The notes under the pieces: model-generated
The model's database searches: none
What the model was told of the DNA's origin: nothing
Seen by the model: only the letters and a program-made list of their open reading frames with translations
From: Nocardia fluminea
Lineage (GTDB): Bacteria > Actinomycetota > Actinomycetes > Mycobacteriales > Mycobacteriaceae
NCBI RefSeq assembly: GCF_002846365.1
Contig: NZ_PJMW01000002.1
Coordinates: 4,030,001-4,094,000, forward strand
DNA: 64,000 nt
Direction of reading: 5' to 3'
Program-made: the position numbers and the translations under genes
In this document: positions 9,295 through 15,767 of the stretch, piece after piece
Layout: every line of letters starts with the position of its first letter
Position numbering within the stretch: position 1 is the stretch's first letter

Positions 9295-9792
9295 TCAGGA
9301 AGGATCGAGCGCCAAGGTGAAGTATCGGCTCAGCGGGTCGGCGTCGTAGCTGCCGAACGGGCCGCATTCGGTGAACCCGTGGCGCAGGTAGAGACGGCGG
9401 GCCGGGGCGAAGAAGTCCTCGGCGCCGGTTTCCAGGCTCAGCCGCCGGTATCCGCGTTCGCGGGCTGCCGCGACCAGGTGGGCGAGCACGGCCCCTGCCA
9501 CACCACGGCCGGTGTGCCCGTCGGCGGTGCGCATGGACTTGATCTCGGCGTGCTCGGGGTCCAGTTCCTTCAACGCGCCGCACCCGACGAGGTCGTCGCC
9601 GGACCAGGCGCTCCACACCGTCACCGCGGGATCGCGCAGGGCGGTGAGGTCGAGGGCGTGCATGCTGCAGGCGGGCGTGGTGTCGGCCATCTCCGCGTGG
9701 TGTGCGGCCAGCAGAGCCCGGATTTCCGCGCCGGTGAGGTCATCGGCCACCACACGGAGCTGGTCGACCGCGGCAGTCGGGTTATCGGTCAT
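9295..9792 (-). CDS. GNAT family N-acetyltransferase
   Basis: A 165-residue single-domain protein. The acetyl-CoA loop is visible as HTGRGVAGAVLAHLVAAARERG (roughly residues 92-113, the R/Q-x-x-G-x-G/A pattern), followed by the usual beta-strand ETGAE and the C-terminal RRLYLRHGFTECGPFGSY segment. The closing pattern with Ser/Tyr and DPLSRYF resembles the YsnE/PhnO-like group. Substrate is unknown. The ATG at 9792 is chosen because the fold begins soon after it; longer in-frame starts have no support. It diverges from the DUF5134 gene. Confidence 0.85.
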   Translation of the reverse strand: MTDNPTAAVDQLRVVADDLTGAEIRALLAAHHAEMADTTPACSMHALDLTALRDPAVTVWSAWSGDDLVGCGALKELDPEHAEIKSMRTADGHTGRGVAGAVLAHLVAAARERGYRRLSLETGAEDFFAPARRLYLRHGFTECGPFGSYDADPLSRYFTLALDPS

Positions 9793-9966
9793 CAGTCCAG
9801 TTTGCAGATCGAGGTTCACGCCGGTCGAGCCGGGCCGGTCACGGGAAGTCTCGCGAGCGTACTGAGAGCACCGCGCATGGGTCATTGCGGTGGTCACCGG
9901 GGCGAGGTGACCAGATGCGGTGCGCCCTCACAGAAACCGCCCCGGAGCGTCGTCCCGGGTGCGAGC

Positions 9967-10587
9967 ATGGTCGTGCGGGTGTCGACTCGAAAGTGGTGGG
10001 GTGTGGCCGATTTCGTGGAGCAGTATGCGTTCGTGCGGTGGCCGGTGGTCGCCGCGTTCGTGCTGGCGACGTGCATCGTGGCGACCCGGCTGACCAGGCG
10101 GACCCCGCTCACGCACCGGATCGATACCGCCTCCGACAGCGCGCACCTGCTCATGTGCCTGGTGATGCTGACCATGCTGGTGTTCCCCGCCGCCACCGAC
10201 CCGCACGCGATGCGCGCGCTGCTCACCGCCCTGACCGTGGCGTTCGCGATCCTGCTCGCCGAACGTGTCATGGGGTGGCTCACCGGGTCGGCACCCGACG
10301 GCGTGGTGGCACTGGGCTATCACACCGTCGCCGCCGCGGCGATGCTGTACGCGATGGCCGGGCACGGGGCGGTGCACGGCGCCGGTGGGGCGAGCTGGCC
10401 CGCCGTGGTGCTGGCGGTGCTGTTCGGCCTCGACGCGCTGCTCGCGCTCGGTACGGCGGGTCACCGGTCGGCCTGGCACCGCTTCGTTCATCCCGCCGGT
10501 GCCCACCCGCTGACCTCGGCGCTGGTGCCCCATGTGGTGATGGATATCGGGACCGCGTTCATGCTGATCGCCGCGTTCGGGCGGTGA
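9967..10587 (+). CDS. DUF5134 family membrane protein
   Basis: A 206-residue protein (194 if the GTG at 10003, which has a better GGTGGGG ribosome site, is used). It has about five hydrophobic helices near residues 22-36, 55-73, 80-97, 114-130, and 139-157, with a final one at the C terminus. Conserved-looking His and Met residues occur in the membrane part: SDSAHLLMCLVMLTMLV, GHGAVHG, and PHVVMDIGTAFML. The pattern fits the actinobacterial DUF5134 family. The His/Met content would suit metal handling, but that is speculation. Confidence 0.7.
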   Translation: MVVRVSTRKWWGVADFVEQYAFVRWPVVAAFVLATCIVATRLTRRTPLTHRIDTASDSAHLLMCLVMLTMLVFPAATDPHAMRALLTALTVAFAILLAERVMGWLTGSAPDGVVALGYHTVAAAAMLYAMAGHGAVHGAGGASWPAVVLAVLFGLDALLALGTAGHRSAWHRFVHPAGAHPLTSALVPHVVMDIGTAFMLIAAFGR

Positions 10588-10645
10588 ATACCGATCCACA
10601 ACCGCTCGTGCTGCGAATTGCCTTAGTGCGGGCAGGAATTCGACG

Positions 10646-11992
10646 ATGAGTGGGCAGCGCGGTCCCCAACCGCCGCCGGGGTCGCGCGGCGGCGGTCCGC
10701 GCATACCCCCGATCGTGGCCGGCGCCGACGATCGCGAGGAGATGCGCGCGCTCTACCGTGCCACCGGCGCCGCGGCGTTCGGGCTGGCCCTGCGGGTGCT
10801 GCACCGTCGCGGTGCCGCCGAAGATGTTGTTCGCGAGGGCTATCGGCGGGCGAGGGCCGCGCAGTGGATCGTCGACGAGGACGACGCGGGCCGGGAACCC
10901 GATCGCCCCGCCGGGCGATCCGGAGACGACACCGCGTCCGTCCCGCCGTCGCGGCCGGGCCCGGACCTCGGGACACCGTGGGGACGTTCGGCGTTCGTCG
11001 CGACCGAACAACGATCCGATCTGGCCTCCCACACCTACGGTGCGATGGACGTCGCCTTCGGTCGCGGCGTCGTCTACACCCACGACGGCGCCCGCGTGCC
11101 CGACAGTTCCGACGCCGATTCCGGCTCTTGTTCCGGGTTGCCGGACGACCTCGGCGCCGACCGCGCCGTTCCACTCCACCAGGGCGTCGAGGCCGCGGTT
11201 CCCGCCCCGCACCCGGACGACCCCGCAGTCCTCGGCAAGGCCGGTACCGATCGCGACGGCGCAGATCCACGGTCCTCGGGTCACCTCGACGACGATCTGC
11301 CGACCCCGGCCGGCATCGACACCGGACGGTTCGGGATGGACCAGCACAGTGCGCCTGTCCAGCTCGGTCACGACAGCCCGGCGTTCACCCCCGATCAGTC
11401 CTGGCTGCTCGCCCAGATCCATCGCCTCGCGGTCCAGCGCCTGCGGTTGGACCGCCGCGTCGGCGACGACATGCCGTGGCTGGCGGCCGCGGCCAGACTC
11501 GGCTTCGACGACCCGCTCGACAGCCACTGCGAGATCTTCGTCCTCGCCTACTACGGGGGCCGCACCTACCGGGCCATCGGCCGTGAACTGGGCCTGCGGG
11601 TACCGATGGTCACGCGGCTGCTGGCCGAGAGCATCGAACGGCTCGCCGAACAGCGGATTCCCCGGTGGACGGCCAAGCAGTCGTGGTGCCCACCCGGCTC
11701 GGTCCTGTCCTTGGCCGACGCCTACGCGCTCGACGCGGTCGCCGAACTCGAACACCACCACATCGAGAACAAACTCACCGCCACCACCCCGAACAGTCTG
11801 TCGCAGTTCGCCACCCGCGTGCGCGGTGTACACGAAGTGCTCGCACTGCTGGCCGCCGACGACCAGCACACCCCGCCCCGGGCGCTCGAGACCCGCATCC
11901 TCGCCGACCTGGGCACCGCGCCGCAGCGGCGCGGCCACTGGACGGCCAGACCGCCCTGGTTGCGCCGCTTCGGCGGTCAGCCGGAGAGCTAG
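10646..11992 (+). CDS. sigma-factor-like protein with an anti-sigma-like C-terminal domain
   Basis: A 448-residue protein. Residues 31-74 resemble sigma-70 region 2 (EEMRALYRATGAAAFGLALRVL, then AAEDVVREGYRRARAAQW). Residues 75-250 are Asp/Pro/Gly-rich and look disordered. Residues 292-334 look like a sigma region 4 helix-turn-helix (YYGGRTYRAIGRELGLRVPMVTRL). Residues 354-423 follow the pattern of RskA-type anti-sigma factors (LADAYALDAVAELE ... PPRALETRILADL), but the zinc-binding cysteines of that fold are absent. The stop codon overlaps the stop of the convergent phzF-like gene by three bases. The reading frame has GC-rich third positions, so it is judged the real one over a long opposite-strand frame. 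Whether it still binds RNA polymerase is unknown. Confidence 0.65.
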   Translation: MSGQRGPQPPPGSRGGGPRIPPIVAGADDREEMRALYRATGAAAFGLALRVLHRRGAAEDVVREGYRRARAAQWIVDEDDAGREPDRPAGRSGDDTASVPPSRPGPDLGTPWGRSAFVATEQRSDLASHTYGAMDVAFGRGVVYTHDGARVPDSSDADSGSCSGLPDDLGADRAVPLHQGVEAAVPAPHPDDPAVLGKAGTDRDGADPRSSGHLDDDLPTPAGIDTGRFGMDQHSAPVQLGHDSPAFTPDQSWLLAQIHRLAVQRLRLDRRVGDDMPWLAAAARLGFDDPLDSHCEIFVLAYYGGRTYRAIGRELGLRVPMVTRLLAESIERLAEQRIPRWTAKQSWCPPGSVLSLADAYALDAVAELEHHHIENKLTATTPNSLSQFATRVRGVHEVLALLAADDQHTPPRALETRILADLGTAPQRRGHWTARPPWLRRFGGQPES

Positions 11993-12690
11993 AGCACCAC
12001 CACGTGGTCTTCGGCGACCCGGCCGCCGAGGCGAACCCACCCGTCGGAGTCCCACTCGGTGTAGAGCTGCGAACCCTGGCCCTGGGTGATGATCAGCCCG
12101 CGGCGCAGCTGCGCGGTGAGCGCGACCGCCGCCGCCCCGGTCGCCTCGTCCTCGGCGATGCCCATCGCGGGTGCGAACATCCTGGCGCGCAGCGCGCCAC
12201 GTGACTCGTCGATCCAGGCCCAGAAGTAGTGCTGTCCGCCGGTGAAGTCGACAGGCGACAACGCGGCCAGCTCCGGCACCGAAGCCAGCTGCTGGAAGGC
12301 GAATTTCGGGGTCCACTCGGCGCGCGCGGTGATCCAGGTCAGGCCGTCGGTGCGGTCGACGGCCACCGGCCCCGCGGGCACTCGCAGGGTGTGCACGGGC
12401 GTGTGCTGCGCGTCCAGCCACCACGCGGTACCCACGGTGGGGTGTCCGGCGAAGGGCAATTCGATCGCGGGGGTGTAGATGCGGATGTCGGCGATGCCGT
12501 CGACGGGATCGGAGACCACCGTGGTTTCGCTGAAGCCGAGCCGAGCCGCCAGTTCCTGCTTGTCGAGGGCGACGACATCGCCCGCGCGGGCGATGCCGAG
12601 CGCGTTGCCGAGATTTCCGGCCGGATCGGTGAACACTCGGACGACCTCGACCTGGATGTCGGGGGCATCGGGCACATCGTGTGCGTTCAT
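11989..12690 (-). CDS. PhzF family isomerase/epimerase-like protein
   Basis: A 233-residue protein with the PhzF/YddE opening (VFTDPAGNLGNALGIA, residues ~16-31), the ETTVV segment containing the family's catalytic glutamate (near residue 51), and the PFAGHPTVGTAWWL motif (~residues 74-87). A GIAEDEATGAAAVAL motif follows near residues 180-194. The family adopts the diaminopimelate-epimerase fold; PhzF itself isomerises a phenazine precursor, but no phenazine genes are here, so the substrate is unknown. It is slightly shorter than the usual ~270-300 residues. The ATG at 12690 is the only start near the fold. Its stop TAG overlaps the stop of the convergent gene. Confidence 0.88.
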   Translation of the reverse strand: MNAHDVPDAPDIQVEVVRVFTDPAGNLGNALGIARAGDVVALDKQELAARLGFSETTVVSDPVDGIADIRIYTPAIELPFAGHPTVGTAWWLDAQHTPVHTLRVPAGPVAVDRTDGLTWITARAEWTPKFAFQQLASVPELAALSPVDFTGGQHYFWAWIDESRGALRARMFAPAMGIAEDEATGAAAVALTAQLRRGLIITQGQGSQLYTEWDSDGWVRLGGRVAEDHVVVL

Positions 12691-12766
12691 GAGCGCGAGC
12701 CTACCGGGGTGCCGCGCGCCGCCGATCGACCCTCGAGGGCCCGACGTGTTCGCCTCCGATACGGCG

Positions 12767-12799
12767 ACGGCCCCGATCCGGAATCCGGATCGGGGCCGT
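12767..12799 (-). terminator. terminator of the ahpC-ahpD operon
   Basis: Perfect 15-bp stem ACGGCCCCGATCCGG / CCGGATCGGGGCCGT with loop AAT, 36 bases past the ahpD stop. It lies between ahpD and the phzF-like gene, both on the minus strand. No T-run. Confidence 0.8.
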
Positions 12800-12835
12800 G
12801 CGGCACCGGGAAGAGCAGGCGCGAAGAGCGGCAGA

Positions 12836-13375
12836 TCAGACGGCGGCCGAGGCCAGTGCCTCGGTGGATGCGACCGCCTGGCCGACGCCGGCGACGATCG
12901 CCGCCGCACGCAGCGACTCGAAGATCACCTCGCGCGACACACCGGCTTCGCGCAGCGTCTTCTCGTGTGCCTCGAGGCAGTGCGCGCAGCCGTTGATCGA
13001 GGACACCGCGAACGACCACAGCTCGAAGTCGGCCTTGTCCACCCCCGGGTTGCCGATGATGTTCATCCGCAGGCCCGCGCGCAGATCGTCGTAGCGGCCG
13101 TCCAGGAACGCCTTACCGCGGTAGAACACGTTGTTCATGCCCATGATCGACGCGGCGCCGAGCGCGGCCTCGTAGGCCTCGGCCGAGAGCACGTCGGCGG
13201 CCTCTTCGGCGATCTCACGCAGGGTGGTCGCCGAACGGGTGGCGGCGGCCGACGCCAGCAGAGTGCCCCACAGTTGCTGCTCGTTGAGCACCGTGGTGCG
13301 GGCCAGCGAGGACAGATTGAGCTTGAGGTCCTTGGCGTACTCGGGAAGAGAGTTCTTCAGGTTCTCGATGCTCAT
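12836..13375 (-). CDS. ahpD: alkylhydroperoxidase AhpD
   Basis: A 179-residue protein, the normal AhpD length. The catalytic CxxC is C130-x-x-C133 followed by H137 ([11 protein letters not shown]), as in the mycobacterial enzyme. Upstream acidic residues near E118 complete the proton relay. AhpD reduces AhpC, with electrons coming in mycobacteria from lipoamide and dihydrolipoamide dehydrogenase. It starts 42 bases after ahpC ends and is clearly co-transcribed, with a strong hairpin terminator behind it. Confidence 0.96.
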   Translation of the reverse strand: MSIENLKNSLPEYAKDLKLNLSSLARTTVLNEQQLWGTLLASAAATRSATTLREIAEEAADVLSAEAYEAALGAASIMGMNNVFYRGKAFLDGRYDDLRAGLRMNIIGNPGVDKADFELWSFAVSSINGCAHCLEAHEKTLREAGVSREVIFESLRAAAIVAGVGQAVASTEALASAAV

Positions 13376-13417
13376 GACAGTGGGACTCCTCTGGGTGTTT
13401 CGGTGGGGAAGGGTGAA

Positions 13418-14005
13418 TCAGACGCTGGCCGAAAGGAGTTCGCCCGCGTTGATCGTCGGGTCGCCCTTCTTCCAGTTGCAGGCGCACAGCTCGTCGGACT
13501 GCAGGGCGTCGAGCACGCGCAGCACCTCGTCGACGTTGCGGCCGACCGAACCGGCGGTCACCGAGACGAACTGCACCTCGTTGTTCGGGTCGACGATGAA
13601 GGTGGCGCGATCGGCGACCCCGTCGGCGTTGAGAACGCCGGTGGCGGTGGCCAGTTCACGCTTGAGGTCCGACAGCATCGGGAAGGGCAGGGTCTTGAGA
13701 TCCTCGTGCTGGGCGCGCCACTGGAAGTGCACGAACTCGTTGTCGACCGAGGCGCCGAGCACCTGGGTGTCGCGGTCGGCGAACTCGTCGTTCAGCTTGC
13801 CGAACGCGGCGATCTCGGTGGGGCACACGAAGGTGAAGTCCTTGGGCCAGAAGAACACGATGCGCCACTTGCCCGCGTGGTCGTCGCTGGTGATCTGGGT
13901 GAAGTAATCGTCGGGCTGCTGCGCGTCGACCTTGGAGAGGTCGCCTCCGATGACGGCCTTGAGGTTGTATGCCGGGAACTGGTCGCCGATGGTCAGCAGA
14001 GCCAT
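13418..14005 (-). CDS. ahpC: peroxiredoxin AhpC
   Basis: A 195-residue two-Cys peroxiredoxin. The peroxidatic Cys61 is in FVCPTE. Cys174 and Cys176 (ELCACNW) match the additional cysteines of mycobacterial AhpC exactly in position. It removes hydrogen peroxide, organic peroxides and peroxynitrite in the cytoplasm and is reduced by AhpD, encoded next. The ATG at 14005 has a GGAG-type ribosome site just upstream. It diverges from oxyR, the usual arrangement in nocardiae and mycobacteria, and is expected to be induced by oxidised OxyR. Confidence 0.97.
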   Translation of the reverse strand: MALLTIGDQFPAYNLKAVIGGDLSKVDAQQPDDYFTQITSDDHAGKWRIVFFWPKDFTFVCPTEIAAFGKLNDEFADRDTQVLGASVDNEFVHFQWRAQHEDLKTLPFPMLSDLKRELATATGVLNADGVADRATFIVDPNNEVQFVSVTAGSVGRNVDEVLRVLDALQSDELCACNWKKGDPTINAGELLSASV

Positions 14006-14044
14006 GCTTCGTCTCCTCAGTGGTGGTGTGGTTGATGTGAGCCT

Positions 14045-14085
14045 ACTGAAAGGTAAACCCAATTGCTGCTCGTACACTGATAGGT
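14045..14085. promoter_or_regulatory. direct repeat in the ahpC-oxyR intergenic region
   Basis: ACTGAAAGGT (14045-14054) and ACTGATAGGT (14076-14085) are 10-bp direct repeats with one difference, spaced 31 bp start to start, about three helical turns. The second ends exactly at the oxyR GTG. This is a candidate regulator site, possibly for OxyR, by position only; it does not obviously match the classical OxyR consensus. Confidence 0.45.
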
Positions 14086-14086
14086 G
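14073..14086 (+). promoter_or_regulatory. oxyR -10 element, probable leaderless start
   Basis: TACACT at 14073-14078 fits a TANNNT -10 box and would place transcription start at 14085-14086, on the GTG start codon. No good ribosome site precedes the GTG, which agrees with a leaderless mRNA. No clear -35 is seen. Confidence 0.45.
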
Positions 14087-14994
14087 TGAGTGATCAGACT
14101 TATCAGCCGACCCTGTCGCAGCTGCGTGCGTTCGTGGCCGTCGCCGAATACCGGCATTTCGGCACCGCCGCAGCGCGATTGACTGTGAGTCAACCCACGT
14201 TATCGCAGGCACTGGCATCACTGGAAAACGGTCTCGGGCTCCAGCTGATCGAGCGCAGCACCCGCCGCGTGCTGGTGACCGCCGCCGGGATGCGACTGCT
14301 GCCGCAGGCCATGGCGACTCTGGAGGCCGCCGATCGTTTCGTCGCCTCGGCGACCGGCGACACCCTCGGTGGCACGCTGCGCGTGGGCATCATCCCGACC
14401 GTCGCCCCCTACGTGCTGCCCGGGCTGCTGCCGGAGTTACGCCGCAAACTGCCCGGGGTGCTGCCCCAGGTGGTGGAGGATCAGACCGCGCGGCTGCTGG
14501 AGGGCCTGCGCACCGGCGTACTCGACGTGGCGGTGCTCGCCTTGCCCACCGAAGCCAACGGCCTGGTCGAGATCCCGCTCTACAGCGAGGAATTCGTGCT
14601 GGTGACCCCGCGTGGTCACGAACTCGCCGGCCGCACCGACCTGGCCGCGCCCGCCCTCGCCGACCTCCCGCTGCTGCTGCTCGACGAGGGGCACTGCCTG
14701 CGCGATCAGACCCTGGACCTGTGCCGCTCGGCCGATGTACAGCCCGGCACCGTCGGCGATACCCGCGCCGCCTCGCTGACCACGGTCGTGCAGTGTGTGG
14801 CCGGCGGGCTCGGTGTGACGCTGATTCCGGAGATGGCGGTGGCCGCGGAGACCGCGCGCGCGAGCTTGGACACCGCGCGCTTCGCGGCTCCCGCTCCGGG
14901 CCGCACGATCGGGCTCGCCTATCGGGGGTCGTCCGCGCGAGCCGCGGATTACGAATACCTCGCGGCGGTCATCCGCTCCAAACGCCCATTCTGA
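14086..14994 (+). CDS. oxyR: LysR-type peroxide sensor OxyR
   Basis: A 302-residue LysR-family regulator. The winged helix-turn-helix covers residues ~8-65 (LSQLRAFVAVAEYRHFGTAAARL ... SQPTLSQALASLE). The redox pair C204 and C213 (EGHCLRDQTLDLC) has the same nine-residue spacing as Cys199/Cys208 of E. coli OxyR, so it should sense peroxide by disulfide formation. It is divergent from ahpC-ahpD, its expected target. The start is GTG 14086; a TACACT -10 box just upstream suggests a leaderless transcript. A perfect hairpin overlaps its stop codon. Confidence 0.95.
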   Translation: MSDQTYQPTLSQLRAFVAVAEYRHFGTAAARLTVSQPTLSQALASLENGLGLQLIERSTRRVLVTAAGMRLLPQAMATLEAADRFVASATGDTLGGTLRVGIIPTVAPYVLPGLLPELRRKLPGVLPQVVEDQTARLLEGLRTGVLDVAVLALPTEANGLVEIPLYSEEFVLVTPRGHELAGRTDLAAPALADLPLLLLDEGHCLRDQTLDLCRSADVQPGTVGDTRAASLTTVVQCVAGGLGVTLIPEMAVAAETARASLDTARFAAPAPGRTIGLAYRGSSARAADYEYLAAVIRSKRPF

Positions 14995-15010
14995 TCCGGT
15001 ATCAGAATTT
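14988..15010 (+). terminator. hairpin overlapping the oxyR stop
   Basis: Perfect 8-bp stem ATTCTGAT / ATCAGAAT with loop CCGGT; the oxyR TGA lies inside the left arm. It is followed by TT and then mixed sequence. Confidence 0.55.
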
Positions 15011-15720
15011 CGTGGCTGTCCGTGTATTTCGGTCGATGCTGGTGTAACAGTGCGCCCGTTGATGAGCGAACAATTCTCATCGGCGCAGGTCGATCCGCGC
15101 AAAGCGGACTTTTCTCCACCCGGTTATCGCTGCGAACAGATATTTGATCTCGCAATTAGAGATAACATGATTTCAGGTGGATGCGAATCGACTGCTTTTA
15201 TGGGTCAAATAATTGCGAGCAAACTGCTGGCATACCTCGGCTCATGAAATTCTGGGAGAGCGGAAACGGCTGGTCGTGCCGCTGCGCTCCATGGGTTACG
15301 GAAGTGGTGAAAACGGGTCGCGCGGTGCCGAGATTCTCGGGCTGACCGTGGGGCGGCGGGTCTGTCGGCAGGCTGACCGCAGTGCCGGTGTGCCAACTCC
15401 TCGCTGACATGCCGGACTGAACTGCTCCTTCGCGTTCCCGGCCGTTCTCACCACACGCTATAGCGATCGGGGCAAGGCGGCAAGTGTCTGTGTGATATTT
15501 GCGGATCGATTCTGAATCGTGCTGAATTCGGTACCTGATCCCTGCTCGTCAGCTATCCGGGGTAGGCGGATGACCGAAATGTCCCATCGGTGAAGTGCGT
15601 CGGGCACGGGTCCGCGAGGTCAGGGGCACCGTTCGGAACAACTTCGCCTTCCTAAACGTCCGTTTCCGTCTTCGTGACCAGGTTGCAAGGTTTCGGAAAT
15701 ATGTTTCGGCAACTTTACGG
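15011..15720. other. gene-free, comparatively AT-rich gap
   Basis: About 710 bases between oxyR and the peptide synthetase gene with no convincing gene. Short open frames (for example a 65-codon one from 15050) lack ribosome sites and recognisable domains. The stretch 15110-15230 is clearly poorer in GC than the rest of the window and carries an inverted repeat. No IdeR/iron box, transposase remnant or MbtH-like gene was seen. It may be old transferred DNA or a long regulatory region. Confidence 0.5.
15149..15219. repeat. 10-bp inverted repeat in the AT-rich gap
   Basis: CTCGCAATTA (15149-15158) and TAATTGCGAG (15210-15219) are perfect inverted repeats separated by 51 bases. They could be paired regulator sites or element ends; no partner gene indicates which. 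Confidence 0.4.
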
Positions 15721-15723
15721 CTA

Positions 15724-15729
15724 TATAAT
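15724..15729 (+). promoter_or_regulatory. -10 box of the peptide synthetase gene
   Basis: TATAAT is a perfect housekeeping -10 hexamer, 38 bases before the ATG at 15768. It would give a start site near 15736 and a leader of about 32 bases. No good -35 hexamer is seen at the expected distance, which may mean an activator is needed. Confidence 0.6.
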
Positions 15730-15766
15730 CGACCTCTTGTAAGTAAGTAGTATGAGCGGAGGTCGA
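15729..15766 (+). promoter_or_regulatory. inverted repeat spanning the synthetase start site and ribosome site
   Basis: TCGACCTC (15729-15736) and GAGGTCGA (15759-15766) are perfect 8-bp inverted repeats with a 22-base spacer. The right arm contains most of the GGAGG ribosome site (15758-15762). If transcription began upstream of 15729, the hairpin would hide the ribosome site. With the start inferred from TATAAT it could instead be an operator. Confidence 0.4.
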
Positions 15767-15767
15767 A

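Noticed and set aside
7808..9616. A 602-codon minus-strand frame over the aminotransferase and GNAT genes
   Set aside because: The plus-strand aminotransferase has all its catalytic motifs; the opposite frame has none and is a compositional shadow.
10559..12424. A 621-codon open frame on the minus strand over the sigma-like gene
   Set aside because: Composition is low-complexity Arg/Gly/Ala, no domain is visible, and it overlaps two better supported genes. It is the mirror of GC-rich third positions.
15050..15247. A 65-codon frame before the peptide synthetase
   Set aside because: No ribosome site, no recognisable domain and low-GC local composition; it does not look like an MbtH protein.
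15011..15767. IdeR (iron) box before the synthetase, expected if it made a siderophore
   Set aside because: No sequence resembling TTAGGTTAGGCTAACCTAA was found, so iron control cannot be claimed.
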